From: Actinomadura macrotermitis | GTDB taxonomy: Bacteria; Actinomycetota; Actinomycetes; Streptosporangiales; Streptosporangiaceae | NCBI RefSeq assembly: GCF_009604375.1 | Contig: NZ_WEGH01000002.1 | Span: forward strand, 1,264,073 to 1,328,072 | DNA length: 64,000 nt | Direction: 5' to 3' | Shown: one piece after another, positions 1 through 8,028 of the stretch | Layout: each line of letters begins with the position of its first letter | Position numbering within the stretch: position 1 is the stretch's first letter | Made by a program: the position numbers and the translations under genes | The notes under the pieces: generated by a model | The model's database searches: none | What the model was told of the DNA's origin: nothing | What the model saw: only the letters and a program-made list of their open reading frames with translations

Positions 1-518
1 CAGACGGCCACCTGGGGCTCCTCGGCGGCCAGCACGTTGGACACCTGGTCCAGCGCCGCCTTGGTCGCGCCGTAACCGCCCCAGCCCTCGTAGTCCTCCA
101 CGGCGGCGTCGGAGGTGATGTTCAGGACCGCGCCGGAGCGCGCGCGGAGCGTGGGCAGGAACGCCTGGACCAGGGCGAGCGGCGCCAGCACGTTGGTGGC
201 GAAAGCGGCCGACAGGTCGTCGAGAGGCTGGTCGGCCAGGTGCGGCAGGGGGGTGGTGCCGAGCGTCGCGGCGTTGTTGACGAGCAGGTCCAGGCCGCCC
301 GCCGAGTCCACGGCGCGGACGAGTTCGGCACGGTGCGCGGCGTCGGTGACGTCCCCGGCGACGACGGTCGCGCCGGGCAGGTCCGCTGCGGCGGCGGCGA
401 GGGCGTCCGCGTCGCGCGCGTTGATGATGAGCCGCCAGCCGTCCTTGGCGAGCGCGTGGGCCAGGGCACGGCCGAGCCCTCGTGAGGCTCCGGTGATGAG
501 TGCCGTCTTCTGCGTCAT
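1..518 (-). CDS. SDR family oxidoreductase, C-terminus off the window
   Basis: The reading frame starts at the ATG complementary to 516-518 and stays open to the left edge, giving about 172 residues without a stop. The N-terminus carries the Rossmann motif TGASRGLG. An NNA motif follows about 90 residues in, and the active-site pair YGATK (Tyr-x3-Lys) lies close to the left edge, so the catalytic core is complete and only the C-terminal part is missing. Short-chain dehydrogenases use NAD(P)H to reduce carbonyls or oxidise alcohols; the substrate cannot be read from the sequence. It diverges from the histidine kinase gene to its right and has no visible operon partner. Confidence 0.85.
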   Translation of the reverse strand, partial: MTQKTALITGASRGLGRALAHALAKDGWRLIINARDADALAAAAADLPGATVVAGDVTDAAHRAELVRAVDSAGGLDLLVNNAATLGTTPLPHLADQPLDDLSAAFATNVLAPLALVQAFLPTLRARSGAVLNITSDAAVEDYEGWGGYGATKAALDQVSNVLAAEEPQVAV

Positions 519-775
519 GCCCCAACAGTAGGAAGGCGGGCCGACATCGCGGATCGGCCGGTCAGGGCCGGTTCCGTCGATCTTTGGTCCTAGGCCCTCC
601 GGCGGGATGGGACGGCCGGGTGACAGGCCGTGGCCCCGCCGTCGCCCGCGCGGGGGAGCAGACCGGGCCGAGGCGAGTACCGCGGACTGATTCGTCACCG
701 GGCGCGCAGCGAGTACGGTCTTCACATGGAGGCGCCGAAGGCGCACGGCGGCGGGGGAAGGCTGGTCGGACCGGC

Positions 776-1924
776 ATGGAGACGGGACGCGGGAGCTGCG
801 GGGAGCCGGGGGCGACCCTGCGCGCGGTCAGCTCCGCCGTCCTCGCGGTCACCAGCCACCTGTCGGTGCACGAGGTGCTCCAGGTGATCGTCCGTGCCGC
901 CGGGCAGCTGCTGGACGCCCGCTACGCCGCGCTCGGCGTGCCCGACGACGAGGGCTCGTTCGCCGAGTTCGTCGTCGAGGGCGTCAGCGAGGCCGAGTGG
1001 GCGGCGATCGGGCCGCTGCCGCGCCAGCACGGCATGCTCGCCGCGATGCTGCGCACCGGCGAGCCGCTGCGCCTGGCCGACATCCGCCGCGAGCCGGGGT
1101 TCGAGGGCTGGCCGGCCGCGCACCCGGTCCTGAAGGACTTCCTCGGGGTGCCGATCCGCGACGGCAAGGACGTCCTCGGCATCTTGTTCCTGGCCAACCG
1201 GCGCACCGGCCGCGGGTTCACCGCCGACGACCAGGAGCTGCTCACCCTGTTCGCCGCGCACGCCGCGATCGCGATGACCAACGCGCGGCTGTACGAGCAC
1301 AACCGCGAGCTGACCGTCGTCGCCGAGCGCAACCGGCTCGCCCGCGAGCTGCACGACGCGGTCGCGCAGAAGCTGTTCTCGCTGCGGCTCACCGCGCAGG
1401 CCGCCGCCGCGCTCGCCGAGCGCGACCCGGCCCGCACCGTCGCCGAGCTGGAGCAGGTCGAGCGGCTGGCCGCCGAGGCGCTGGCCGAGCTGCGCGCGGT
1501 CATCTTCGAGCTGCGCCCCGCCGACCTGGCCGACGGGCTGGCGCACTCGCTGCGCAAGCACGTGGAGGTGCTGGACCGCGCGCACGAGGCGCGGGTGCGC
1601 TTCGCCGGGGACCCGGCGCTGACCCTCGGCGACGAGCAGGAGACGGTGCTCTACCGGATCGCCCAGGAGGCCCTGTACAACGCGCTGCGGCACGCCGGGG
1701 CGCGCACGGTCGAGGTCGGCCTGCGCGCGTCCGCCGCCGCCGCGGTGCTGGAGGTCGTCGACGACGGGACCGGCTTCGACGCGGCCGGCGGCGACGCCGC
1801 CGACCGGACGGGCGGGCTCGGGCTCGCCTCGATGCGCGACCGGGCGCGCTCGATCGGCGGCACACTGTCCATCGACAGCGCGTCCGGCACGGGGACGGCG
1901 ATCCGGGTGGAGGTGCCGCTGTGA
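776..1924 (+). CDS. GAF-domain sensor histidine kinase (NarL-type system)
   Basis: Cytoplasmic sensor kinase of 382 residues. A GAF domain occupies roughly residues 25-175. A HisKA_3 dimerisation helix follows with the phosphoacceptor His in RELHDAVAQK, then a HATPase_c domain with N-box NALRHAGA and glycine boxes DDGTGFD and GGLGLASMRDR. No membrane segment is visible, so it probably senses an internal ligand or redox state, as DevS-like kinases do; no haem ligand was verified. The frame is open back to position 500, but the ATG at 776 was chosen because homology to the kinase starts just after it; a G-rich stretch at 752-760 is only a weak, distant RBS. Its TGA overlaps the GTG of the response regulator, so the two are translationally coupled. 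Confidence 0.9.
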   Translation: METGRGSCGEPGATLRAVSSAVLAVTSHLSVHEVLQVIVRAAGQLLDARYAALGVPDDEGSFAEFVVEGVSEAEWAAIGPLPRQHGMLAAMLRTGEPLRLADIRREPGFEGWPAAHPVLKDFLGVPIRDGKDVLGILFLANRRTGRGFTADDQELLTLFAAHAAIAMTNARLYEHNRELTVVAERNRLARELHDAVAQKLFSLRLTAQAAAALAERDPARTVAELEQVERLAAEALAELRAVIFELRPADLADGLAHSLRKHVEVLDRAHEARVRFAGDPALTLGDEQETVLYRIAQEALYNALRHAGARTVEVGLRASAAAAVLEVVDDGTGFDAAGGDAADRTGGLGLASMRDRARSIGGTLSIDSASGTGTAIRVEVPL

Positions 1925-2577
1925 GCGCGACCGCCGCGATCCGGGTGCTGATCGCCGACGACCATCCGGTGGTCCGGCAGGGGCTGCGCACCTTCCTCGG
2001 CATCCAGGACGACATCGAGGTCGTCGGCGAGGCCGCGGACGGCGTGTCGGCGGTGACGCTGGCCGAATCGCTGAAGCCCGATATCGTGCTGCTGGACCTC
2101 AAGATGCCGGGCGCCGACGGACTGGCCGCGCTGACGGAGCTGCGGGCACGCGGGGTCCCGGCACGGGTGCTCGTCCTGACCAGCGTCACCGAACGCGGGC
2201 ACGTGCTGCCGGCTGTACAGGCGGGGGCGGCGGGGTATCTCTACAAGGACGTCGACCCGAAAGCGCTCGTGCAGGCGATCAGAGCGGTCCACGATGGGCA
2301 TGTCCTGTTCGCGCCCGACGCGGCCGAGGCCGTGCTGCGGTCCGGGCCGGGCGGGAAGGACGACGACGACCGCGGCGTGGCCGCGCTGACCGAACGGGAA
2401 CGGGAGGTGCTCGTGCAGATCGCACGGGGCAGGTCCAACCGGGAGATCGCGCGTGCGCTCACGGTCTCCGAGAAGACGGTCAAGACTCACGTCAGTAATC
2501 TGCTCATGAAACTGGGAGTGCAGGATCGGACGCAGGCCGCGCTCTACGCCGTACGGCACGGGCTGGCCGGCGACTGA
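1921..2577 (+). CDS. NarL/LuxR-family response regulator
   Basis: 218-residue DNA-binding response regulator, the partner of the upstream GAF kinase (GTGA overlap of 4 nt). The receiver domain (about 1-120) shows the acidic pair in IADDHPVV, the phosphoacceptor Asp in VLLDLKMPG and the conserved Lys in YLYKDV. The C-terminal LuxR helix-turn-helix (about 155-215) contains LTEREREVL and SEKTVKTHVSNLLMKLGV, which is typical of the family. The target genes are unknown. The PP2C phosphatase gene starts 39 nt downstream and may be co-transcribed. Confidence 0.93.
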   Translation: MSATAAIRVLIADDHPVVRQGLRTFLGIQDDIEVVGEAADGVSAVTLAESLKPDIVLLDLKMPGADGLAALTELRARGVPARVLVLTSVTERGHVLPAVQAGAAGYLYKDVDPKALVQAIRAVHDGHVLFAPDAAEAVLRSGPGGKDDDDRGVAALTEREREVLVQIARGRSNREIARALTVSEKTVKTHVSNLLMKLGVQDRTQAALYAVRHGLAGD

Positions 2578-2616
2578 CCCCATCACTCCTCTGACAGGAT
2601 CGTCATCGAAATTGGT

Positions 2617-3402
2617 ATGAACGTAGCAATCAGGTACGCAGCAGGCAGTGACATCGGGTGCAACCGGGAGAACAACGAGGACTCCGGCTACGCCGGGGCC
2701 CGGTTGATCGCGGTCGCCGACGGCATGGGCGGCTATGCGGGCGGCGAGGTGGCCAGTTCCACCGTGATCGGATCGCTGCGCTCGCTGGATACCGCGACGC
2801 CCAATGACGATCTTGTCGAGAGCCTCGGCCGGGCGGTCGCCGAGGCCAACGAGAAGCTCCGCATCGTGCGCGAGGAGCGCCCCGACCTCAGCCGGATGGG
2901 CACCACCCTGACGGCGATGCTGTGGTCGGGCCGGTCGGTCGCGCTCGCCCATATCGGCGACTCGCGCGGCTATCTGCTGCGCGACGGCGAGCTGTACCAG
3001 ATCACCCAGGACCACACGATGGACGAGCTGCTGAAGGAGGAGGCCAAGCAGGCCGGCGGGCACGCCGACCCGGCCGAGACCTCGCGGCTGTCGCACGTGC
3101 TGTACCGGGTGCTGGACGGCCGCGACGACCGCGAACCGGACCTGCGGCTGCGCGAGGCCCGGCTCGGCGACCGCTACCTGCTCTGCTCCGACGGGCTGAG
3201 CGGCCCGGTCGACGCGCAGACGATCTACGAGGTGCTGTCGGCCGAGGCCGACCCGCGCCGCGCCGTCGCCCGGCTCATCCAGATCGCCCGTGACAACGGC
3301 GGCCCGGACAACATCACCGGCGTCATCGCCGACGTCGTCGAGGCCGACCACCTCACCGAGCCCGAGCAGGCCATCACGGTCGGAGCGGCGGCACAGGCCT
3401 AG
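2617..3402 (+). CDS. PP2C-family serine/threonine phosphatase
   Basis: 261-residue metal-dependent protein phosphatase that removes phosphate from Ser/Thr residues. The diagnostic motifs are in order: RENNED near residue 20, VADGMGGYAGGE near 35, HIGDSRGYLL near 110, CSDGLSG near 190 and DNGGPDNITGV near 225. Asp residues in these motifs bind the Mn/Mg pair. There is no transmembrane segment, unlike the roughly 500-residue PstP partner of PknA/PknB, so this is a soluble family member. It lies just downstream of the two-component pair, and no eukaryotic-type kinase gene is adjacent. Confidence 0.93.
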   Translation: MNVAIRYAAGSDIGCNRENNEDSGYAGARLIAVADGMGGYAGGEVASSTVIGSLRSLDTATPNDDLVESLGRAVAEANEKLRIVREERPDLSRMGTTLTAMLWSGRSVALAHIGDSRGYLLRDGELYQITQDHTMDELLKEEAKQAGGHADPAETSRLSHVLYRVLDGRDDREPDLRLREARLGDRYLLCSDGLSGPVDAQTIYEVLSAEADPRRAVARLIQIARDNGGPDNITGVIADVVEADHLTEPEQAITVGAAAQA

Positions 3403-3770
3403 CCGCACCGGTCCGCCCGCACCGGCCCGCCCGCACCGCCGCACCGGTCCGGCCGCGGTGGCGTGCGGGACCGCCGGTCTCACCGCCGCGGCCCGCGCCG
3501 GGCCGCGTGTGGAGTGCGTCACGGCAGGGCCTCAGGGCCGGGTGTGGTGTGCCGTTCAACCGCCGGACCGCAGGCCGTCATCGGGGAGTGGACCCCCGTT
3601 GACGGCGTTTTGACCTACTCTTGCCCCTGTGACAGCGTCGGCCGCGTACCGAACGCTCGTCCAACGAAGGTAACGGTCGCATCCCGGATGACGGCTGCCA
3701 CTTGACCAGCTTCGGGGCAAACCCGATATATGGGTCAATCGGACTGATGTCATCGAGGCGGAGGAACACG
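3403..3770. other. 368-bp intergenic region
   Basis: No convincing gene. The first 50 bases contain short irregular direct repeats of CCGCACCGG/CCCGCACCGGCC type. The right part is less G+C-rich and carries a sigma-70-like promoter, listed separately. An earlier TTGACG at about 3600 is another possible -35 box without a clear -10. Confidence 0.5.
3702..3730 (+). promoter_or_regulatory. sigma-70-like promoter for the DUF2752 gene
   Basis: TTGACC (3702-3707) and GATATA (3725-3730) are separated by exactly 17 bp. Transcription would begin near 3737, leaving a leader of about 34 nt before the TTG start at 3771. Confidence 0.55.
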
Positions 3771-4220
3771 TTGGGGGGAATGTCCGGGGCGACGGCCACC
3801 GGCGCACCGCACGGTGCGCCCGGCGGCCCGGTCAACCGGTCCCTCGGCGTCGCGCGGCGCGGCCCTGCGGGCGTGCTGCTGCGTGTCGCCGCCATGGCCG
3901 CCGCGGCGGCCTGCGCGGCGCTGGTCCACCGCGTCAACGACCCCGGCGTGCTCTGCCCCCTGAGGGCGATCACCGGAGTCCCCTGCCCCCTCTGCGGGGG
4001 CACCACCGTGTTCATCGAGCTGGGTTCGGGCCATCCGGTCCGGGCCGTGCTCGCGAACCCGGTGGCCCTGGCGGGCGCGCTCGGCATCGCCGTGGCGCCG
4101 CTCGGGGCGGGAGGCCGGTGGTGGGCACTCCAGCCGAGGACCCGTGCCTGGATCCTCGGCACCGCCCTCGTCGGGTCGGAGCTGTGGCAGCTCGCCAGGC
4201 TCGGGCTGCTGCGAGTTTGA
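3771..4220 (+). CDS. DUF2752 membrane protein
   Basis: About 149 residues with a TTG start. The start is fixed by a GGAGG at 3760-3764 with a 6-nt spacer; the internal ATG at 3780 would sit only 2 nt behind a G-run. The protein has three or so hydrophobic segments and the DUF2752 signature with the CPLCGG Cys pair in the middle. The function of the family is unknown. The CxxC-like element suggests metal or disulfide chemistry at the membrane, but that is inference. In actinomycetes these genes often sit beside RDD/DUF4190-type membrane proteins, as here. Confidence 0.85.
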   Translation: MGGMSGATATGAPHGAPGGPVNRSLGVARRGPAGVLLRVAAMAAAAACAALVHRVNDPGVLCPLRAITGVPCPLCGGTTVFIELGSGHPVRAVLANPVALAGALGIAVAPLGAGGRWWALQPRTRAWILGTALVGSELWQLARLGLLRV

Positions 4221-4309
4221 GACGGCCGGAGATTTCCGGCCGTGCTCGCGGATCCCGCCGAGTCCGGTGGGCGTCACATAACCACAGGGTCAATCAATAA
4301 GGAGCAAGT

Positions 4310-5002
4310 GTGGGTAACCCCTACGACCCGTACGGGCAGCAGCCCGGCTACGGGCAGCAGCCCCCCGCGCAGCCCGGGTACGGGCAGCCGCCCGCGCAGC
4401 CCGGCTACGGCCAGCCCCCGGCGCAGCCGGGCTACGGGCAGCCGGCCGCCCAGCCGGGTTACGGCCAGCCCCCGGCGCAGCCGGGCTACGGGCAGCCGGC
4501 CGCCCAGCCGGGTTACGGCCAGCCCCCGGCGCAGCCGGGCTACCAGGAGGTCCACCACCACCACTACGGCGGCTCGAGCCCCCAGCTGGCCGAGTGGGGT
4601 TCGCGGGTCGGCGGCTACATCATCGACGCCCTGATCTTCGCCGGGCCGCTCTTCGTGCTGTACATCCTGTCCCTGGTGCTGGCCGGCTCGGGCAGCAGCG
4701 GCGCGGCGGTGCTCGGCGCCCTGCTGATGCTGGTCGGCGCCATCGGCTCCTTCGCCGGCAGCCTCTGGCTGTGCTACCAGGAGGGCACCACCGGCCAGAC
4801 GATCGGCAAGCGGCAGATGGGCATCCGCCTGGTCTCCGCGCAGACCGGCCAGCCGATCGGCTTCGGCATGGCGTTCGTGCGCAAGCTCGCGCACGTCGCC
4901 GACAGCTTCCTGTGCTACATCGGCTTCCTCTGGCCGCTGTGGGACGAGCGCAAGCAGACCTTCGCCGACAAGATCTGCAACACCCTCGTCGTCCGCGCCT
5001 GA
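4310..5002 (+). CDS. RDD-family membrane protein with Gly-Tyr-Pro-Gln repeats
   Basis: 230 residues from a GTG start with AAGGAG upstream. The first 80 residues are a low-complexity cytoplasmic or surface tail of repeated PGYGQPPAQ-type units, followed by a His-rich spacer (HHHHY). The RDD domain follows, with three hydrophobic segments: near residues 100-125, 135-160 and around 195. The Arg of the first RDD helix (GSRVGGYIIDALI) and the TIGKRQMGI loop are present. RDD proteins are poorly characterised and some have been linked to ion exchange. The repeat is encoded by a 54-bp tandem duplication. A stem-loop terminator follows. Confidence 0.88.
   Translation: MGNPYDPYGQQPGYGQQPPAQPGYGQPPAQPGYGQPPAQPGYGQPAAQPGYGQPPAQPGYGQPAAQPGYGQPPAQPGYQEVHHHHYGGSSPQLAEWGSRVGGYIIDALIFAGPLFVLYILSLVLAGSGSSGAAVLGALLMLVGAIGSFAGSLWLCYQEGTTGQTIGKRQMGIRLVSAQTGQPIGFGMAFVRKLAHVADSFLCYIGFLWPLWDERKQTFADKICNTLVVRA
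4409..4540. repeat. 54-bp tandem repeat inside the RDD gene
   Basis: A unit beginning GGCCAGCCCCCGG recurs at 4409, 4463 and 4517 with a period of exactly 54 bp (18 codons). The first two copies appear identical base for base and the third is partial. It encodes the alternating PPAQPGYGQ/PAAQPGYGQ units, so length variation between strains is likely. Confidence 0.9.
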
Positions 5003-5019
5003 GCGAACGCGAAACGGCA

Positions 5020-5049
5020 GGCGGGGCGTCCCTTCGGGGGCGCCCCGCC
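5020..5049 (+). terminator. stem-loop terminator after the RDD gene
   Basis: GGCGGGGCG-n-CCC, a TTCG loop and GGG-n-CGCCCCGCC form a strong hairpin 17 nt after the stop, between two convergent genes. There is only a short T-run, so it could work in both directions. Confidence 0.7.
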
Positions 5050-5075
5050 TTCGTGCTCCCCTGGGCGGGCGCTCC

Positions 5076-5828
5076 CTAGGGCACCGGGTCGAACGCGCTG
5101 TTGCAGGCGGCGGTGAGCGCGCGCCGCACCGCCGAGTCCAGCAGCCGCAGCGCCTGCTCGCGGCGGACCATCTGGTCGCCGCTGAGGCCGCGCGCCTGCA
5201 TCCGCCGGGCCAGGCCGACCACCAGCGACAGCCGCCCGGCGAGCGCGGCGACGCGGTGCGCGCGCTGCGGGTAGCCGGGGGCGAGGGGGTGGCCGCCGGG
5301 GTCGCGCAGGCCGGCCAGCGCGTCGGCGATCTCGGGCGGGACGCCGGCGACGTCGTCGACGGCCAGCAGCGCCTCGGTGGCGTCGCGCATGGCGAGCGTC
5401 AGCGCCCGGTCGGCGTCGGCCAGCGACGGCACGTCCGGCGGGGCGGTGCCGGCGTCCCGGGCGTCCCAGCGCACCCCGACGTAGGACGAGCCGCGCCGGT
5501 CCTCGGCCGGGACCAGCCCGAGCGCGCGGCCGGGCAGCACCGCGACGACGGCCGCGCCCGCCTCGATCGCGGCCCGGTTCAGCTCGGGCGGGCCGGTGAG
5601 CCCGAGCGGGTCGCCGGGCGCGGGCAGCGCGAGGCGCAGCGCGTGCAGGCCCGCGACGCGCAGCTCGCCGAGGCCGCGGCGCAGCGGCACCTCGGCCCCG
5701 CCCGGCGGCACCAGGGTCTGCGGCCCGGCGGACCGCTCCATCGCGTCGACGGCCTCGTCCGGCCCGACGTGCCCGGTCAGCCAGGCGTTGCCCCAGGCGA
5801 CCAGCGCGATCGCCGCTTCGTTGCTCAT
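5076..5828 (-). CDS. conserved hypothetical protein
   Basis: 250 residues, start chosen at ATG 5828 with GGAGGG 4 nt upstream on the minus strand; the open frame extends further but without an RBS. The protein is Ala/Leu-rich with no signal peptide or membrane segment. A central part has a DxxYVGVRWD-like stretch (near residue 120), followed by a helical C-terminal half. I do not recognise a family with confidence. It is convergent with the RDD gene and divergent from the ABC ATPase. Confidence 0.7.
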   Translation of the reverse strand: MSNEAAIALVAWGNAWLTGHVGPDEAVDAMERSAGPQTLVPPGGAEVPLRRGLGELRVAGLHALRLALPAPGDPLGLTGPPELNRAAIEAGAAVVAVLPGRALGLVPAEDRRGSSYVGVRWDARDAGTAPPDVPSLADADRALTLAMRDATEALLAVDDVAGVPPEIADALAGLRDPGGHPLAPGYPQRAHRVAALAGRLSLVVGLARRMQARGLSGDQMVRREQALRLLDSAVRRALTAACNSAFDPVP

Positions 5829-5957
5829 CCCGCCCTCCACCGACGTGCCATGGGCATGCGAACCACCATAAGCGCTCTGGGCGGTGCCGCCGGTCGATAG
5901 CCTGGCGGGAGGGGAAACGGGTGCCGCGGCGGATCGCAGGACCGTTCCCGATCGCAT

Positions 5958-5977
5958 AGGTTCTCTCCTGAGAACCT
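5958..5977. promoter_or_regulatory. perfect 8-bp inverted repeat upstream of the ABC ATPase
   Basis: AGGTTCTC-TCCT-GAGAACCT is a perfect dyad with a 4-nt spacer, 38 nt before the ATPase start and 130 nt before the divergent hypothetical gene. No T-run follows, so a repressor site is more likely than a terminator. The regulator is unknown. Confidence 0.55.
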
Positions 5978-6014
5978 GATCACTGGGCACCCGGACGGGA
6001 GACTAGGGCGCACG

Positions 6015-6803
6015 ATGGCCGGCGATGTACTGGACCTCCGCGGAGTCGGGGTCAGGCGTGATGGCGCGACCCTGCTGCACGACGTCACATGGGCGGTGGA
6101 CGAGGGCGATCGCTGGGTGATCGCCGGCCCGAACGGGGCGGGCAAGACGACCCTGCTCCAGGTGGCGGCGGCGCTGCTGTACCCGACCGAGGGCGCGGTG
6201 CGCGTCCTCGGCGAGGAGCTCGGCCGCACCGACGTGTTCGAGCTGCGGCCGCGCATCGGCATCGCCAGCGCCGCGGTCGCCGAGCGGGTGCCGGCCGGCG
6301 AGACCGTGCTGGACCTGGTGCTGACCGCCTCGTACGCGATCCTCGGCCGGTGGCGGGAGGAGTACGACTCCACCGACCTGGCCCGCGCGGCCGGGCTGCT
6401 GGAGGCGCTCGGCTGCGGCGACCTGATCGGCCGCCGCTTCGACACGCTGTCGGAGGGCGAGCGCAAGCGGGTGCAGATCGCGCGCGCCCTGATGCCCGAC
6501 CCCGAGCTGCTGCTGCTGGACGAGCCGGCCGCGGGCCTGGACCTCGGCGCCCGCGAGGACCTGGTGAACCGGCTCGGCCGGCTCGCCGACGACCCCGCCG
6601 CGCCGACCATGGTGATGGTCACCCACCACGTCGAGGAGGTGCCGCCCGGGGTCACCCACGCGCTGCTGCTGCGCAAGGGCGGCATCGTCGCGCAGGGCAA
6701 GGTCGACGAGGTCTTCACCGAGGAGCACCTGAGCGCCTGCTTCGGCGTCCCGCTCGGCGTGGACCGCCAGAACGGCCGCTGGTACGCCCGCACGGCCCGC
6801 TGA
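6015..6803 (+). CDS. ABC transporter ATP-binding protein (stand-alone)
   Basis: 262-residue nucleotide-binding subunit. Walker A GPNGAGKTT lies near residue 41, the signature LSEGERKRV near 152, Walker B LLLLDEP near 172, the D-loop AGLDLG just after it, and the switch His in VTHHVEEV near 206. No permease gene is adjacent, so it either serves a permease encoded elsewhere or, like other single-copy ATPases of the ModF/YhhJ sort, has a non-transport role. Transcription may be controlled by the dyad at 5958-5977. Confidence 0.9.
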   Translation: MAGDVLDLRGVGVRRDGATLLHDVTWAVDEGDRWVIAGPNGAGKTTLLQVAAALLYPTEGAVRVLGEELGRTDVFELRPRIGIASAAVAERVPAGETVLDLVLTASYAILGRWREEYDSTDLARAAGLLEALGCGDLIGRRFDTLSEGERKRVQIARALMPDPELLLLDEPAAGLDLGAREDLVNRLGRLADDPAAPTMVMVTHHVEEVPPGVTHALLLRKGGIVAQGKVDEVFTEEHLSACFGVPLGVDRQNGRWYARTAR

Positions 6804-6886
6804 GCGGCCCCGGGTGCGGCCCGGGGTCCCGGGGTGCCTAGCATCGTGACACCTGAACGAACTTCACGATCTGGGGCAGGCCGGAC

Positions 6887-7654
6887 TTGGACATGCTGGA
6901 CGCGGCCGCGATCTTCGCGGCCGGCATCGCCGCGGGCGGCATCAACACCGTGGTGGGCTCCGGCTCGCTGATCACCTTCCCGACCCTGGTGGCGCTCGGC
7001 TTCCCGCCGGTGGTGGCGAACGTGTCCAACAACATCGGCCTCGTGCCGGGGGCGGTCACCGGCGCCTACGGCTACCGGGCCGAGCTGAAGGGGCAGCGCG
7101 AGCGGCTGCTGCGGCTCGGCAGCGCGTCCCTGCTCGGCGCGCTGACCGGCGCGGTGCTGCTGCTCGGGCTGCCGGCCAAGGCGTTCCAGGTCATCGTGCC
7201 GGTGCTGATCGTCGTCGCGCTGCTGCTGGTGGTGTTCCAGCGGCGGGTGCAGGCGTGGATGCTGGCCCGCCGGGAGAAGAGCGTCCCGCACGGCGGCCCG
7301 GGACTGTGGATCGGGGTGCTGCTCGCCGGCATGTACGGCGGCTACTTCGGCGCCGCGCAGGGCATCGTGCTGATCGGCCTGCTCGGCAGCGCGCTCCCCG
7401 ACGACCTGCAGCGCGTCAACGCGGCCAAGAACGTGCTGTCGGCGATCGTGAACGGCTCGGCGGCGGTGCTGTTCATGGGCGCGGCGCTGTTCGGCCTGGT
7501 GGAGATCGACTGGACGGCGGTGCTGCTGATCGCGGTGGGCTCCACCCTCGGCGGGCTGCTCGGCGCGAAGGTGGGGCGCCGCATCCCGCCGCAGGTGCTG
7601 CGCGGCGTCATCGTCGCGGTGGGCCTCGTCGCGCTGTGGAAGTTCCTGGCCTGA
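6887..7654 (+). CDS. TSUP-family (TauE/SafE) permease
   Basis: 255 residues with about eight hydrophobic helices and the family's two internally related halves, each with a Gly/Asn-rich re-entrant-like sequence (GGINTVVGSGSLITFP near the start, GGYFGAAQGI in the second half). The family exports sulfite, sulfoacetate or related organosulfonates and some members import; the substrate here is unknown. The TTG at 6887 has GGGGCAGG 6 nt upstream; the ATG two codons later is an alternative. Confidence 0.88.
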   Translation: MDMLDAAAIFAAGIAAGGINTVVGSGSLITFPTLVALGFPPVVANVSNNIGLVPGAVTGAYGYRAELKGQRERLLRLGSASLLGALTGAVLLLGLPAKAFQVIVPVLIVVALLLVVFQRRVQAWMLARREKSVPHGGPGLWIGVLLAGMYGGYFGAAQGIVLIGLLGSALPDDLQRVNAAKNVLSAIVNGSAAVLFMGAALFGLVEIDWTAVLLIAVGSTLGGLLGAKVGRRIPPQVLRGVIVAVGLVALWKFLA

Positions 7655-7690
7655 CCTGGCTTTTCATGATTCGGATGGGCCCCGGGCGGG

Positions 7691-7712
7691 TATAATTCGA
7701 ATATACGTTCGA
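7691..7712 (+). promoter_or_regulatory. SOS (LexA) box abutting a TATAAT -10 element
   Basis: TCGAATATACGTTCGA (7697-7712) matches the actinobacterial LexA consensus TCGAAC-N4-GTTCGA at 11 of 12 fixed positions. It directly follows TATAAT (7691-7696). A repressor bound there would cover the transcription start. The coding start of the small downstream gene is 32 nt after the box. No good -35 hexamer is visible. Confidence 0.7.
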
Positions 7713-7743
7713 GTGCGTCGGGCGACGCGGAGGGGCGTGACCG

Positions 7744-7992
7744 ATGAAGGGCGACAGGGTCGAGATCATGATCGACGCGGGCGGCGAGGGCACCCGCACC
7801 TACGAGGTGGTCGCCACCCGGGCGGGCCGCCGGGTGGAGGTCGCCAACCGGCGCGGGGTGGTGGAGGTCAGCGAGGTCACCCGCACCGGCGGCCCGGTGC
7901 GCACCGCCCGCTTCATGGCGAGCCGGGTGCTGGCGCTGGTGGAGTACCCGATGGCCGACGTGCACCCCGACGAGATGGACCGGGGCGACTGA
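7744..7992 (+). CDS. small protein behind an SOS-type operator
   Basis: 82 residues from an ATG preceded by a GGAGGGGCG-type RBS. It is a charged soluble protein with an Arg-rich beta-strand-like first half (TYEVVATRAGRRVEVANRRG) and an acidic C-terminus. No cysteines, membrane helix or known domain is evident. The upstream LexA-like box is the only hint of function: a DNA-damage-induced small protein. It is convergent with the Rieske gene. Confidence 0.75.
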   Translation: MKGDRVEIMIDAGGEGTRTYEVVATRAGRRVEVANRRGVVEVSEVTRTGGPVRTARFMASRVLALVEYPMADVHPDEMDRGD

Positions 7993-8028
7993 GCCGCGCC
8001 CCGGCCCCCCGCGCCCCGGCCCCCGGGG

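Noticed and set aside
1651..3522. 623-residue minus-strand frame opposite the response regulator and phosphatase
   Set aside because: Antisense to two clearly identified genes, and lacks any recognisable domain.
4325..4550. Repeat array that might be mistaken for a CRISPR
   Set aside because: Units are contiguous, in frame and code for a low-complexity protein tail; there are no unique spacers and no cas genes.
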